Shown piece after piece: positions 1-8,594 of a stretch of DNA of 64,000 nt. Within the stretch, counting starts at the first letter, position 1; each line of letters starts with the position of its first letter. The translations under genes and the position numbers were made by a program. Source of the stretch: Prevotella sp. (GTDB lineage: Bacteria > Bacteroidota > Bacteroidia > Bacteroidales > Bacteroidaceae); NCBI GenBank assembly GCA_022641735.1, contig JALCDQ010000002.1:219023-283022 (forward strand), given 5' to 3'. The notes beneath the pieces are model-generated. The model was not told the origin of the DNA and did not search any database. It saw only the letters and a list, made by a program, of their open reading frames with translations.

Positions 1-1
1 T

Positions 2-1174
2 GCTTATGGCATCATGTCCATGAAATGGGTAGGCGACAATCCGCGCAGGATATTCCTTGCAATCGGTCTTGCCTGTGCACTCTGCTCAGGATGGATCAGC
101 AACACCGCCACAGCAGCCATGATGTTTCCAATTGCCTTAGGTCTTTTGGATGCTATACAAGAAATGATGGCAGCTAACGGAACCAAAATAAATCTGAAAA
201 ATTATAAATATGCTACTGGCTTAATGCTGATGACAGCTTATGCCTGCTCTATCGGTGGTGTGCTCACCCCTATCGGAACGCCTCCTAACCTTATCATGCT
301 GGGATTCTTGAGTGAGATGAGCAGCATCCACGTGAGTTTCTTCCAGTGGATGGTCTGGGGATTCGTAGCCATGGTAGCCTACTTCATTATCGCCTATATC
401 GTCCTCACAAAGATGTTCCCATCTGACGTGAAGCACATTGAAGGTGCTGAAGAATTCATCAATGGGAAGGTAAAAGAGCTGGGCATTTGGACACGCGCAC
501 AAAAGAACACGCTGATAGCCTTCTTGGTAGCCGTTGTGCTTTGGGTGGCTCCTGGCGTTTTGAGTATGATTTACGGCGCTGACAGCGACGTGATGAAAGT
601 CTACAACCGACTTTTCCCTGAAGCTATCGCAGCCATGATTGGAGCCTTGTTGCTCTTCTTCTTGCCTACTGACCTCAAGAAAAACAAGATGACATTGGCA
701 TGGAAAGATGCCGTTGCCGGTGTTGAATGGGGTACGTTGTTGCTCTTCGGTGGCGGTCTTGCCATGGGAGGTATGATGTATTCTACCGGACTTTCCGCAT
801 GGATTGGCGACCAGATTATCAGTTTGTTAGGCGGTCATCCATCAGAACTGCTCTTCGTATCCGTATTCTGCGTGATGGCACTGCTGCTCTCAGAGCTCAC
901 CTCTCACACAGCAGCCACTACCATGATAGGCCCTCTCGCTATTGGAGCTGCTGTTGCCGCTGGTTTCAGTCCTATCCCTGTAGCTGTGGGTGTAGCCCTT
1001 TCAGCATCACTCGGATTCATGCTTCCTGTATCTACACCACCGAATGCCATCGTTTATGCGAGTGGTTATATACCAATCACCAAGATGATAAAGACGGGTG
1101 TATACATCGACTTCATCGGTATTGCAATCGTCACCATACCAGTAGCACTCTATTTGGTGGGCTTGATAGTATAG
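2..1174 (+). CDS. DASS/SLC13-family sodium:anion symporter, 5' end outside the window
   Basis: Inner-membrane carrier of the divalent anion:sodium symporter (SLC13/DASS) type, which usually imports dicarboxylates, citrate or sulfate. The reading frame is open to the window edge, so the N-terminus, probably 80-120 residues, is missing; the first ATG at 14 is not taken as a start. Family signatures are visible: an S-N-T-A-T-A-A-M-M-F-P stretch early on, TPPNLIML in the middle, and the second inverted-repeat copy with SHTAATTMIGPL and PVSTPPNAIVYASGY near the end. These paired SNT/TPP motifs form the ion and substrate sites in the family. Several hydrophobic spans alternate with short loops. The substrate cannot be read from the sequence. 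It ends 9 bp before the convergent glycosyltransferase gene. Confidence 0.88.
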   Translation, partial: AYGIMSMKWVGDNPRRIFLAIGLACALCSGWISNTATAAMMFPIALGLLDAIQEMMAANGTKINLKNYKYATGLMLMTAYACSIGGVLTPIGTPPNLIMLGFLSEMSSIHVSFFQWMVWGFVAMVAYFIIAYIVLTKMFPSDVKHIEGAEEFINGKVKELGIWTRAQKNTLIAFLVAVVLWVAPGVLSMIYGADSDVMKVYNRLFPEAIAAMIGALLLFFLPTDLKKNKMTLAWKDAVAGVEWGTLLLFGGGLAMGGMMYSTGLSAWIGDQIISLLGGHPSELLFVSVFCVMALLLSELTSHTAATTMIGPLAIGAAVAAGFSPIPVAVGVALSASLGFMLPVSTPPNAIVYASGYIPITKMIKTGVYIDFIGIAIVTIPVALYLVGLIV

Positions 1175-1183
1175 CAATTTACT

Positions 1184-2203
1184 TTAGAAAGGTAATTCAG
1201 AGAAGGTCTTACGGCTTTTGGCATAATATTGCCACAAGAGGCTGTAGGGCCTTCTTTCTTTTATATGCTTCGTAACGCAACTCTGCTGTATGCGCTCGCG
1301 GTCGGCTTTGAAGTCAGGCAACCATTTATGGAAAGCCTTTCGCGCACGATAGATTGCCTTGAAATCAGCGACATTATGATTGATAAGAAGCGTTTCGAAG
1401 GCAGCAAGATAATCAAGAAACCATCGCCAACGCATCACATATTTCAGTTCTTCCTCAGGAAGATTCTTATAAAGCATGGTAAGATTGTTGCGGAAGTTCA
1501 AGAAGGTCTTCATCGGGTTTCCTTTAGGAAGAGTTCCGCCACCGACATGATAGACTTCGCTTTCAGGAATGCAATATATCTTCCGACCTAAGAGACGCAA
1601 ACGCCAGCAAAGGTCTATCTCCTCATTATGCGCAAAGAATCTCCCATCCAACGCTCCGGCATCCCAATAGTCCTTGCTACGTATCATCATGCAAGCTCCG
1701 GTTGCCCAGAAAATCTCTTCCATATAATCATACTGCCCGTCATCGCTCTCCACTGTATCGAAAATGCGACCTCTACAGAAAGGATAACCAAAACGATCCA
1801 TATATCCACCACAAGCACCCGCATACTCAAAAGAATCCTTGTCTGCTTCGGAAAGCAACTTCGGTTGACAAGCAGCAGCTTCAGGATGATTATCCATAAA
1901 CTCAAGCAAAGGAGTCAGCCAATGATGAGTGACTTCAACATCTGAGTTCAGCAACAGATAATATTCTGCGTCAATTTGCTGCAAAGCCTTGTTGTAGCCT
2001 TCCGCAAAACCGTAATTCTTGTCGAAGAGAATGGTCTTCACCATGGGAAACTCCTTTTGCAGCAGTGACATTGAGCCATCCACAGAGGCATTATCAGCTA
2101 CAAACACCGTAGAATCATCTCGAGAATAATCCAGCACCGTAGGCAGATATTGCTTCAACATCGCCTCACCGTTCCAATTGAGTATAACGATTGCAAGTTT
2201 CAA
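1184..2203 (-). CDS. Family 2 glycosyltransferase (rhamnosyltransferase-like)
   Basis: Predicted cytosolic or membrane-associated GT-A glycosyltransferase, 339 aa, using an NDP-sugar donor. The N-terminus LAIVILNWNG, the VADNASVDGS nucleotide-sugar region and the NSDVEV acidic motif (about residue 87) are typical of GT2. The later ATGACMMIRS and HNEEIDLCWRL stretches match the WbbL/rhamnosyltransferase branch; donor and acceptor are inferred only by resemblance. The start is a TTG at 2203 that overlaps the TGA stop of mtaB as TTGA. No ATG or GTG lies between it and the conserved first strand, so translational coupling to mtaB is likely. No other polysaccharide genes are adjacent. Confidence 0.9.
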   Translation of the reverse strand: MKLAIVILNWNGEAMLKQYLPTVLDYSRDDSTVFVADNASVDGSMSLLQKEFPMVKTILFDKNYGFAEGYNKALQQIDAEYYLLLNSDVEVTHHWLTPLLEFMDNHPEAAACQPKLLSEADKDSFEYAGACGGYMDRFGYPFCRGRIFDTVESDDGQYDYMEEIFWATGACMMIRSKDYWDAGALDGRFFAHNEEIDLCWRLRLLGRKIYCIPESEVYHVGGGTLPKGNPMKTFLNFRNNLTMLYKNLPEEELKYVMRWRWFLDYLAAFETLLINHNVADFKAIYRARKAFHKWLPDFKADRERIQQSCVTKHIKERRPYSLLWQYYAKSRKTFSELPF

Positions 2204-3543
2204 TGTATTATTGCTTTTAAGGCCGTCTTATCGTGGTTGAAGTCCCCCAAACGGACGGTGATTAGTTGATTGTCGTATTCTTCTTTGGCCTCTCTTGCAG
2301 AGAGTTCCACGCGAATGTAATTCTTTGTAAAGCCATGCATGGCCTTTCCTCTCGAGGCTTTCTCAAACAGCACTTCTGCCTCCTGACCGATATGACGGGC
2401 ATAGAAAGCCTCCGTCTTCTCATCGCTCAGCTTCAATAAGCGCATGCTACGCTCTTTCTTGTCATGCTCACTCACCACATAAGGTATTGCCAAAGCCGAA
2501 GTGCCCGGGCGCTCTGAGTAAGGAAAGACGTGAAGCTGGGTTACATCGAGACCCTTGAGAAACTGATAGCATTCCTCAAAGTGTTCCGGATGCTCACCTC
2601 TACAACCCACCATCACATCAACTCCGATGAAAGCATCGGGCATGAGCTGCTTGATAAGCTGTATCTTATGGGCAAACAATGCACTGTCATATCGCCTGTG
2701 CATCAATTGCAGCACATGATCAGAACCACTCTGAAGGGGTATATGGAAATGAGGCATAAATGCCCTGCTATGGGCACAATATTCTATCAGTTCATCATCA
2801 ATAAGGTCAGGTTCCAAACTGGAGATGCGAAAGCGATGGATATCCTCCACCTCATCAAGAGCTTTCACCAAGCCGATGAAGCGCTCATGCGTTGTTTCAC
2901 CGAAATCCCCAATGTTCACCCCCGTAAGCACGATTTCCTTTCCTCCCTCAAGGGCAGCCTGACGGGCTTGTTCAACGAGTGAGGCTATCGACGGATTGCG
3001 GGAGAAACCACGTGCATAAGGTATCGTGCAATAAGTGCAGAAATAGTTGCAACCATCTTGAACTTTCAAAAAGAAACGTGTGCGATTTCCCCTTGAGCAG
3101 GAAGGTTGGAAGCTCTTTATCTCCTTGGTCTTCACCGAATGAAACTTATGCAGATGGCCATCAGGCTCCCTGCTATTTGCCCAAGCGTCAGACAAATATT
3201 GTATCAAACTCGCCTTTTCATTACTGCCAAGCACCAAATCGACGCCATCCATCTGAGCTACTTTGTCAGTTTCCAACTGAGCGTAGCAGCCCGTAACAAT
3301 CACGAAGGCACCCAGATTCTCTCTAACCATGCGATGTATGGCTTGCCGACACTTGCGATCAGCCACCTCAGTGACGGAGCAAGTGTTTATCAGACATATA
3401 TCTGCCCTTTCTCCTTCAGCTACAGTTGTCACGCCCATATCCTCAAGCATCTTCCCAAAAGTCGATGTCTCTGAGAAATTGAGCTTGCACCCTAACGTGT
3501 AATAGGCAGCTTTCTTGCCTTGAAAAGCGGAAGTATCTATCAT
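2200..3543 (-). CDS. mtaB: tRNA (N6-threonylcarbamoyladenosine-C2-) methylthiotransferase MtaB
   Basis: Radical SAM methylthiotransferase that converts t6A37 to ms2t6A37 in tRNAs reading ANN codons; cytosolic, with two [4Fe-4S] clusters. The UPF0004 domain contributes Cys19, Cys55 and Cys86. The radical SAM cluster is CNYFCTYC with Cys165, Cys169 and Cys172, and a C-terminal TRAM-like region follows. At 447 aa it has the usual MtaB length, and the YTLGCKLN N-terminus separates it from MiaB and RimO. A -7 element (TACCTTTG, minus strand, 3565-3572) lies just upstream of the ATG. The downstream glycosyltransferase overlaps its stop codon. Confidence 0.93.
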   Translation of the reverse strand: MIDTSAFQGKKAAYYTLGCKLNFSETSTFGKMLEDMGVTTVAEGERADICLINTCSVTEVADRKCRQAIHRMVRENLGAFVIVTGCYAQLETDKVAQMDGVDLVLGSNEKASLIQYLSDAWANSREPDGHLHKFHSVKTKEIKSFQPSCSRGNRTRFFLKVQDGCNYFCTYCTIPYARGFSRNPSIASLVEQARQAALEGGKEIVLTGVNIGDFGETTHERFIGLVKALDEVEDIHRFRISSLEPDLIDDELIEYCAHSRAFMPHFHIPLQSGSDHVLQLMHRRYDSALFAHKIQLIKQLMPDAFIGVDVMVGCRGEHPEHFEECYQFLKGLDVTQLHVFPYSERPGTSALAIPYVVSEHDKKERSMRLLKLSDEKTEAFYARHIGQEAEVLFEKASRGKAMHGFTKNYIRVELSAREAKEEYDNQLITVRLGDFNHDKTALKAIIH

Positions 3544-3761
3544 ACCTTATTTATAATATGGATGCAAAGGTAGTAAAAAGATTAGAGAAAGACATGTCTT
3601 GAAGCATAATTTTCGTAAAAAAACACGATTGGTTAGCGCACACAAAAACTTTAACTTTTGTTAGCAGTTTGCAAATTATTGATAATCAAGCAAATACAAA
3701 AAGGTTACAAAAATGGCTAAAAAAAAACGATAAAAAATGAACAACGTATCAAAAAAATACT

Positions 3762-3769
3762 TACCTTTG
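3762..3769 (+). promoter_or_regulatory. -7 promoter element of the small lipoprotein gene
   Basis: TACCTTTG matches the Bacteroidota TAnnTTTG element and lies 52 bp before the ATG at 3822. No good TTTG is seen 20 bp upstream. Confidence 0.6.
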
Positions 3770-3821
3770 CAACGTTTTAATAAACAAATGATTGTTTTAC
3801 AGACTTAAAAAAGCAAAGAAA

Positions 3822-3992
3822 ATGAAGAAATTAGTTTTAATGTTCGTAGCTATTGCAGCTATCTCATTCGCATCTTGTGGTAACAAAACCGCTAAACCAG
3901 CTGCAAACGCTGATTCTGACACAACTGCTCAGGTAGACACTGACAGTGCTGCTACTGATAGCGCTGCTGCTGATACTACAGTTGCTAAGTAA
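3822..3992 (+). CDS. Small lipoprotein with Ala/Asp/Thr/Ser-rich tail
   Basis: A 56-residue protein: a signal peptide MKKLVLMFVAIAAISFAS ends in a lipobox-like FAS-Cys at residue 19. The rest is a low-complexity tail of Ala, Asp, Thr and Ser with about seven acidic residues and no predicted fold. I chose the ATG at 3822 over a TTG at 3792 because it puts the signal peptide at the N-terminus. The gene is monocistronic, with its own promoter and a terminator about 30 bp after the stop, which suggests that this short product is really made. Function unknown; small lipoproteins of this kind are common in Bacteroidales. Confidence 0.75.
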   Translation: MKKLVLMFVAIAAISFASCGNKTAKPAANADSDTTAQVDTDSAATDSAAADTTVAK

Positions 3993-4024
3993 TTGCAAAC
4001 TCGAACTGAAAAATGAGAGTAACG

Positions 4025-4056
4025 CCGCTTGGAACTCAGTTCCGAGCGGTTTTTTT
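4025..4056 (+). terminator. Rho-independent terminator after the small lipoprotein
   Basis: An 11-bp stem (CCGCTTGGAAC paired with GTTCCGAGCGG, one G-T wobble) is followed directly by TTTTTTT. Confidence 0.85.
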
Positions 4057-4075
4057 GTGCCCTCTTGCATCATAA

Positions 4076-4110
4076 GAAAACGGCTTCCAATCACCTTGGA
4101 AGCCGTTTTC
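4076..4110. terminator. Perfect hairpin, likely bidirectional terminator
   Basis: A perfect 15-bp stem, GAAAACGGCTTCCAA paired with TTGGAAGCCGTTTTC, with a 5-nt loop. It sits between the convergent lipoprotein and carB genes and has A/T-rich flanks in both directions. Confidence 0.7.
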
Positions 4111-4205
4111 TATAATCTAAAAGATCATTGTCTGCCCACCAAATAACAATTACTTTCGCCCTAAGTAACGATTGCCTGCTTTGCTTCTAACGGTCATTGC
4201 ATTTT

Positions 4206-4266
4206 GTTTCCCTATAAAAAACACACTGTTTTCCATAGAAAAACAGACCGTTTCCCATAGAGAAAC
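4206..4266. repeat. Period-22 palindrome array A, 3 units
   Basis: Three 17-nt units start at 4206, 4228 and 4250, exactly 22 bp apart. They are GTTTCCCTATAAAAAAC, GTTTTCCATAGAAAAAC and GTTTCCCATAGAGAAAC, each an imperfect inverted repeat, with 5-nt spacers. The array lies just beyond the carB stop codon, between it and the hairpin at 4076-4110. The rest of the 3993-4277 gap holds only the two terminators. Confidence 0.8.
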
Positions 4267-4277
4267 AAAAGGAAAAA

Positions 4278-7200
4278 CTAATATTCAGCCCACGACTTAA
4301 TATCCACATCATCCAGTTTAAGCGTGCAGAACGACGTGATGAAAGCACTAGCCAATCGGCTATTGGTAATCAGAGGGATATTGAGGTCTATTGCAGTACG
4401 ACGGATTTTATAGCCATTCGTCAATTCATGAGGCGTAAGGTCCTTCGGAATATTCACCACCATATCAATCTTATGATTGTGCATCAATGTGAGTGCTTGA
4501 GGTTCCATTCCCTCATCAGATGGCCAATAGACTTTGATGTTTTCAACGCCATTCTCCGAAAGATACTTCGATGTACCGCCAGTAGCATAGAGTTCATAGC
4601 CGTTCTGCTTGAGCATTCTTGCGGCATCGAGCATCTCTGCCTTCTGCTTAGCACCACCCGTAGAGAGCAGAACCGTATGTTTAGGGATGCGCTGACCCAC
4701 GCTCAGCATTGACTTAAGCAATGCCTGATTGGTATCATCACCCAAACAGCCCACCTCACCGGTAGAACTCATATCCACGCCCAATACAGGGTCGGCTTTT
4801 TGCAAACGGTTGAAAGAGAACTGACTGGCTTTGATGCCCACGTAATCCAAATCGAAAAGATTCTTATTAGGCTTCTCGACAGGGATGCCCAACATCACCT
4901 TTGTAGCCAATTCGATGAGGTTTAGTTTCAGTACTTTACTTACAAACGGGAAGGAACGGGATGCTCTCAGATTACACTCAATCACGAGAATATCATTCTC
5001 ACGCGCCATATACTGAATGTTGAAAGGTCCGTTGATATGCAGAGCTGAAGCAATCTGACGACTCACGCGCTTGATTCTTCTCACCGTCTCAACATATAGT
5101 TTCTGAGGTGGGAACTGGATGGTCGCGTCACCCGAATGCACGCCAGCAAACTCGATATGCTCACTGATAGCATAAGCGAGGATTTCTCCATCCTTAGCAA
5201 CGGCATCCATCTCTATTTCCTTTGCATTCTCAATAAACTTGGAGACAACAACCGGGTGGTCTTCGCTCACATTCGCTGCCAACTGAAGGAAGCGATGAAG
5301 CTCGTCCTCATTAGAGCAAACATTCATTGCCGCACCTGATAATACATAAGACGGACGTACCAAAACAGGGAAACCAACACGGTCAACAAACTTATCGATA
5401 TCATCAATGCTCTTGAGAGCACTCCATTCAGGTTGGTTGATACCACGTTCCGTAAGCATGGCAGAGAACTTTGCCCTATCTTCCGCATTATCTATATTCT
5501 TCGCTGAAGTACCAAGAATAGGAACATTCACGGCATCCAGCCACATAGCCAAATTATTAGGAATTTGTCCACCGGTAGAGACTATCACACCATGAGGATT
5601 CTCCAATTCGATGATATCCAAGACACGTTCAAACGTCAGTTCATCAAAATAGAGACGGTCGCACATATCATAATCAGTAGACACCGTTTCAGGATTATAA
5701 TTAATCATGATAGAGCGGTAGCCCTCCTTGCGTATGGTATTCAATGCCTGAACGCCACACCAATCGAATTCTACGGAACTTCCGATGCGATAAGCACCTG
5801 AACCCAAGACTATCACGGAACGCTTATCATTCTGGAATTCAATATCCGAAGCCACACCTGCATAAGTCACATACAGATAATTCGTTTGAGCAGGATATTC
5901 AGCCGCAAGGGTATCTATCTGCTTCACAACTGGCAGAATGCCATAATTCTTGCGAAGATTACGCACCACCATAGCAGCCTTGTGCATATTGCCAATTTCT
6001 TTTTCCAAACCTGCCGCACGAGCTATCTGGAAATCAGTAAAGCCATAGACTTTAGCTGTCTTGAGCAATTCCTTATCAAGAGTATTAATATTACACTCCT
6101 TGAGAGCCTCATCTATATCGATGATATGCTTTAATTTCTGAAGGAACCACTTATCAATCTTGGTCAAATCATGAATCTGGTCAACGGTGTAGCCTTTGTG
6201 CATAGCCTTTGAAATAACAAAGACACGCTTATCCGTCGGCTCTTGCAAAGCCGCATCAATATCGGGAATCTCCAATTCTTTGTTCTCCACAAAGCCATGC
6301 ATACCCTGCCCAATCATACGAAGACCTTTCTGAATGGCCTCCTCAAAATTACGGCCGATAGCCATTACCTCACCTACTGACTTCATACTTGACCCCAATT
6401 CCTTATCAACTCCACGGAATTTAGAAAGGTCCCAACGTGGTATCTTACATACCACATAATCCAAAGCCGGCTCAAAGAAAGCACTCGTAGTCTTAGTCAC
6501 TGAGTTCTTCAGTTCGAAAAGACCATACCCCATACCCAGTTTGGCTGCCACAAAGGCAAGCGGATAACCCGTTGCCTTAGAGGCTAAAGCTGAAGAACGA
6601 CTCAAACGGGCATTTACTTCAATCACCCGATAATCCTCGCTCTTGGGGTCGAAAGCATACTGCACATTACACTCTCCAACGATACCAATGTGACGGATAA
6701 TCTTAATGGAAAGCGCACGCAGCTTGTGATACTCACTGTTTGTTAAAGTTTGCGACGGAGCAATTACCACCGACTCACCAGTATGAATACCCAGCGGGTC
6801 GAAGTTCTCCATGTTGCAGACGGTGATACAATTATCGTATCTATCGCGTACAACCTCATATTCTATTTCCTTCCAGCCCTTCAAACTCTTTTCCACCAAT
6901 ACCTGTGGAGAGAACGAAAATGCTTTCTCGGCCAACTTATTCAATTCTTCCTCGTTATCCGCAAAACCACTTCCTAAACCTCCGAGTGCATAAGCAGCAC
7001 GGATGATAACAGGATATCCGAGGTCACCTGCAGCTTTACGCGCTTGCTCTATATTCTCACAAGCTTCGCTGTTAATAGTCTTTACCTTGATTTCATCGAG
7101 TTTTTCAACAAAAAGTTCACGGTCTTCTGTATCTATAATAGCCTGAACGGGTGTACCTAATACCTTGACATTATATTTCTCAAGAATGCCACTTTTGAAA

Positions 7201-7502
7201 AGTTCAACTCCACAATTGAGCGCTGTCTGACCGCCGAAACTCAGCAGAATGCCATCAGGACGCTCCTTCTTAATAACCCTCTCTACGAAATAAGGCTGTA
7301 CAGGAAGGAAGTAAATCTGATCCGCTACCCCCTCAGATGTCTGCACAGTAGCAATATTCGGGTTGATAAGAACCGTATAGATACCCTCTTCACGCAAGGC
7401 TTTCAATGCCTGCGAGCCCGAATAATCGAATTCTCCAGCCTCACCTATCTTTAAAGCACCAGAGCCCAGTAATAAAACCTTTTTAATATTTTCGTCCTTC
7501 AT
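4278..7502 (-). CDS. carB: Carbamoyl-phosphate synthase large subunit
   Basis: Makes carbamoyl phosphate from bicarbonate, two ATP and ammonia supplied by CarA, feeding pyrimidine and arginine synthesis in the cytosol. At 1074 aa it has full family length, with two homologous ATP-grasp halves. The first begins with VLLLGSGALKIGEAGEFDYSG and the second with VIVLGSGAYRIGSSVEFDWCG near residue 560. A C-terminal MGS-like allosteric domain contains the ATGGTSKYL stretch. It is the last gene of the glmS-purF-carA-carB run, with a 6-bp gap after carA. Array A follows its stop codon. Confidence 0.97.
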   Translation of the reverse strand: MKDENIKKVLLLGSGALKIGEAGEFDYSGSQALKALREEGIYTVLINPNIATVQTSEGVADQIYFLPVQPYFVERVIKKERPDGILLSFGGQTALNCGVELFKSGILEKYNVKVLGTPVQAIIDTEDRELFVEKLDEIKVKTINSEACENIEQARKAAGDLGYPVIIRAAYALGGLGSGFADNEEELNKLAEKAFSFSPQVLVEKSLKGWKEIEYEVVRDRYDNCITVCNMENFDPLGIHTGESVVIAPSQTLTNSEYHKLRALSIKIIRHIGIVGECNVQYAFDPKSEDYRVIEVNARLSRSSALASKATGYPLAFVAAKLGMGYGLFELKNSVTKTTSAFFEPALDYVVCKIPRWDLSKFRGVDKELGSSMKSVGEVMAIGRNFEEAIQKGLRMIGQGMHGFVENKELEIPDIDAALQEPTDKRVFVISKAMHKGYTVDQIHDLTKIDKWFLQKLKHIIDIDEALKECNINTLDKELLKTAKVYGFTDFQIARAAGLEKEIGNMHKAAMVVRNLRKNYGILPVVKQIDTLAAEYPAQTNYLYVTYAGVASDIEFQNDKRSVIVLGSGAYRIGSSVEFDWCGVQALNTIRKEGYRSIMINYNPETVSTDYDMCDRLYFDELTFERVLDIIELENPHGVIVSTGGQIPNNLAMWLDAVNVPILGTSAKNIDNAEDRAKFSAMLTERGINQPEWSALKSIDDIDKFVDRVGFPVLVRPSYVLSGAAMNVCSNEDELHRFLQLAANVSEDHPVVVSKFIENAKEIEMDAVAKDGEILAYAISEHIEFAGVHSGDATIQFPPQKLYVETVRRIKRVSRQIASALHINGPFNIQYMARENDILVIECNLRASRSFPFVSKVLKLNLIELATKVMLGIPVEKPNKNLFDLDYVGIKASQFSFNRLQKADPVLGVDMSSTGEVGCLGDDTNQALLKSMLSVGQRIPKHTVLLSTGGAKQKAEMLDAARMLKQNGYELYATGGTSKYLSENGVENIKVYWPSDEGMEPQALTLMHNHKIDMVVNIPKDLTPHELTNGYKIRRTAIDLNIPLITNSRLASAFITSFCTLKLDDVDIKSWAEY

Positions 7503-7508
7503 GTCGTC

Positions 7509-8585
7509 TTACTTTAAAGTTTCTACAAATTTGTCAAACATAAACTCTGTATCAACAGGGCCAGAACAAGCTTCCGGATGGAACTGACTTGTAAACCAAG
7601 GATTCGATTTATGACGAATACCCTCATTGGAGTCATCATTCATGTTCACAAAGAGTTCTTCCCAATCTTTGCCTAATGTCTTTGCATCAACAGCATAACC
7701 ATGATTCTGACTGGTAATATAACACTTATCCGTTCCCACTAGACGGACTGGTTGATTGTGAGAGCGATGACCGTATTTTAACTTGTAAATGGTAGCTCCT
7801 GCTGCCTTTCCTAACAACTGATTACCCATACAAATACCACAGATTGGTTTCCTTGAAAGGCTCATCTGCTTCTGAATAATCTTCACAGCGTCCTCACAGG
7901 TATCAGGGTCACCTGGACCATTAGCAAGGAATAGACCATCAAAATCCATTTCTGTATAATCATAGTTCCAAGGAACTCTTATTACTTCAACACCTCTTTT
8001 TATAAGGCAACGTATGATGTTAGCTTTCACGCCACAATCTACAAGTACCACTTTCTTTCCAGCACCTTCATTATAGTGGATGATTTGCTTGCAACTTACC
8101 TTATCAACAAAGTTCACACCCTCATAATTAGCCTCAGGAATATTATCAAGTTCATCATCGAAGATGATTTTACCCATCATCACACCATGCTCACGTAACA
8201 CCTTTGTCAACTCTCGCGTGTCAATTCCGGTAATGCCAGGCACATGCTCCCGTTTCAGCCATTCAGCCAAACTCTCCTTAGCATTCCAATGGGAATATTG
8301 CTCACTATAGTCAGCCACGATAATTGCTGAAGCATAAATCTTGTCGCTCTCCATAAAAGTAGGTATACCATTGGATTCCATTGTGAAAGGAGGTACACCA
8401 TAATTCCCGATAAGAGGATAAGTCAACGTCATCAACTGGCCTGCATAAGACGGGTCTGTAAGGCTTTCAGGATAACCCATCATAGCAGTATTGAACACTA
8501 CTTCACCCGCTACAGGAGCATCATATCCAAAAGACTTCCCGTGGAACTTAGTGCCATCTGATAAGACTAATGTTACGTTTCTCAT
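7509..8585 (-). CDS. carA: Carbamoyl-phosphate synthase small subunit
   Basis: Glutamine amidotransferase subunit that hydrolyses glutamine and channels ammonia to CarB. An N-terminal CPSase small-chain domain (TKFHGKSFG; VVFNTAMMGYPE) is followed by a class I (triad) amidotransferase domain. The catalytic residues are visible: Cys252 in GICMGNQL, and His336 and Glu338 in SQFHPEA. At 358 aa it has normal length. It is 9 bp downstream of purF and 6 bp upstream of carB, so co-transcription is very likely. Confidence 0.96.
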   Translation of the reverse strand: MRNVTLVLSDGTKFHGKSFGYDAPVAGEVVFNTAMMGYPESLTDPSYAGQLMTLTYPLIGNYGVPPFTMESNGIPTFMESDKIYASAIIVADYSEQYSHWNAKESLAEWLKREHVPGITGIDTRELTKVLREHGVMMGKIIFDDELDNIPEANYEGVNFVDKVSCKQIIHYNEGAGKKVVLVDCGVKANIIRCLIKRGVEVIRVPWNYDYTEMDFDGLFLANGPGDPDTCEDAVKIIQKQMSLSRKPICGICMGNQLLGKAAGATIYKLKYGHRSHNQPVRLVGTDKCYITSQNHGYAVDAKTLGKDWEELFVNMNDDSNEGIRHKSNPWFTSQFHPEACSGPVDTEFMFDKFVETLK

Positions 8586-8594
8586 TTTATATAT

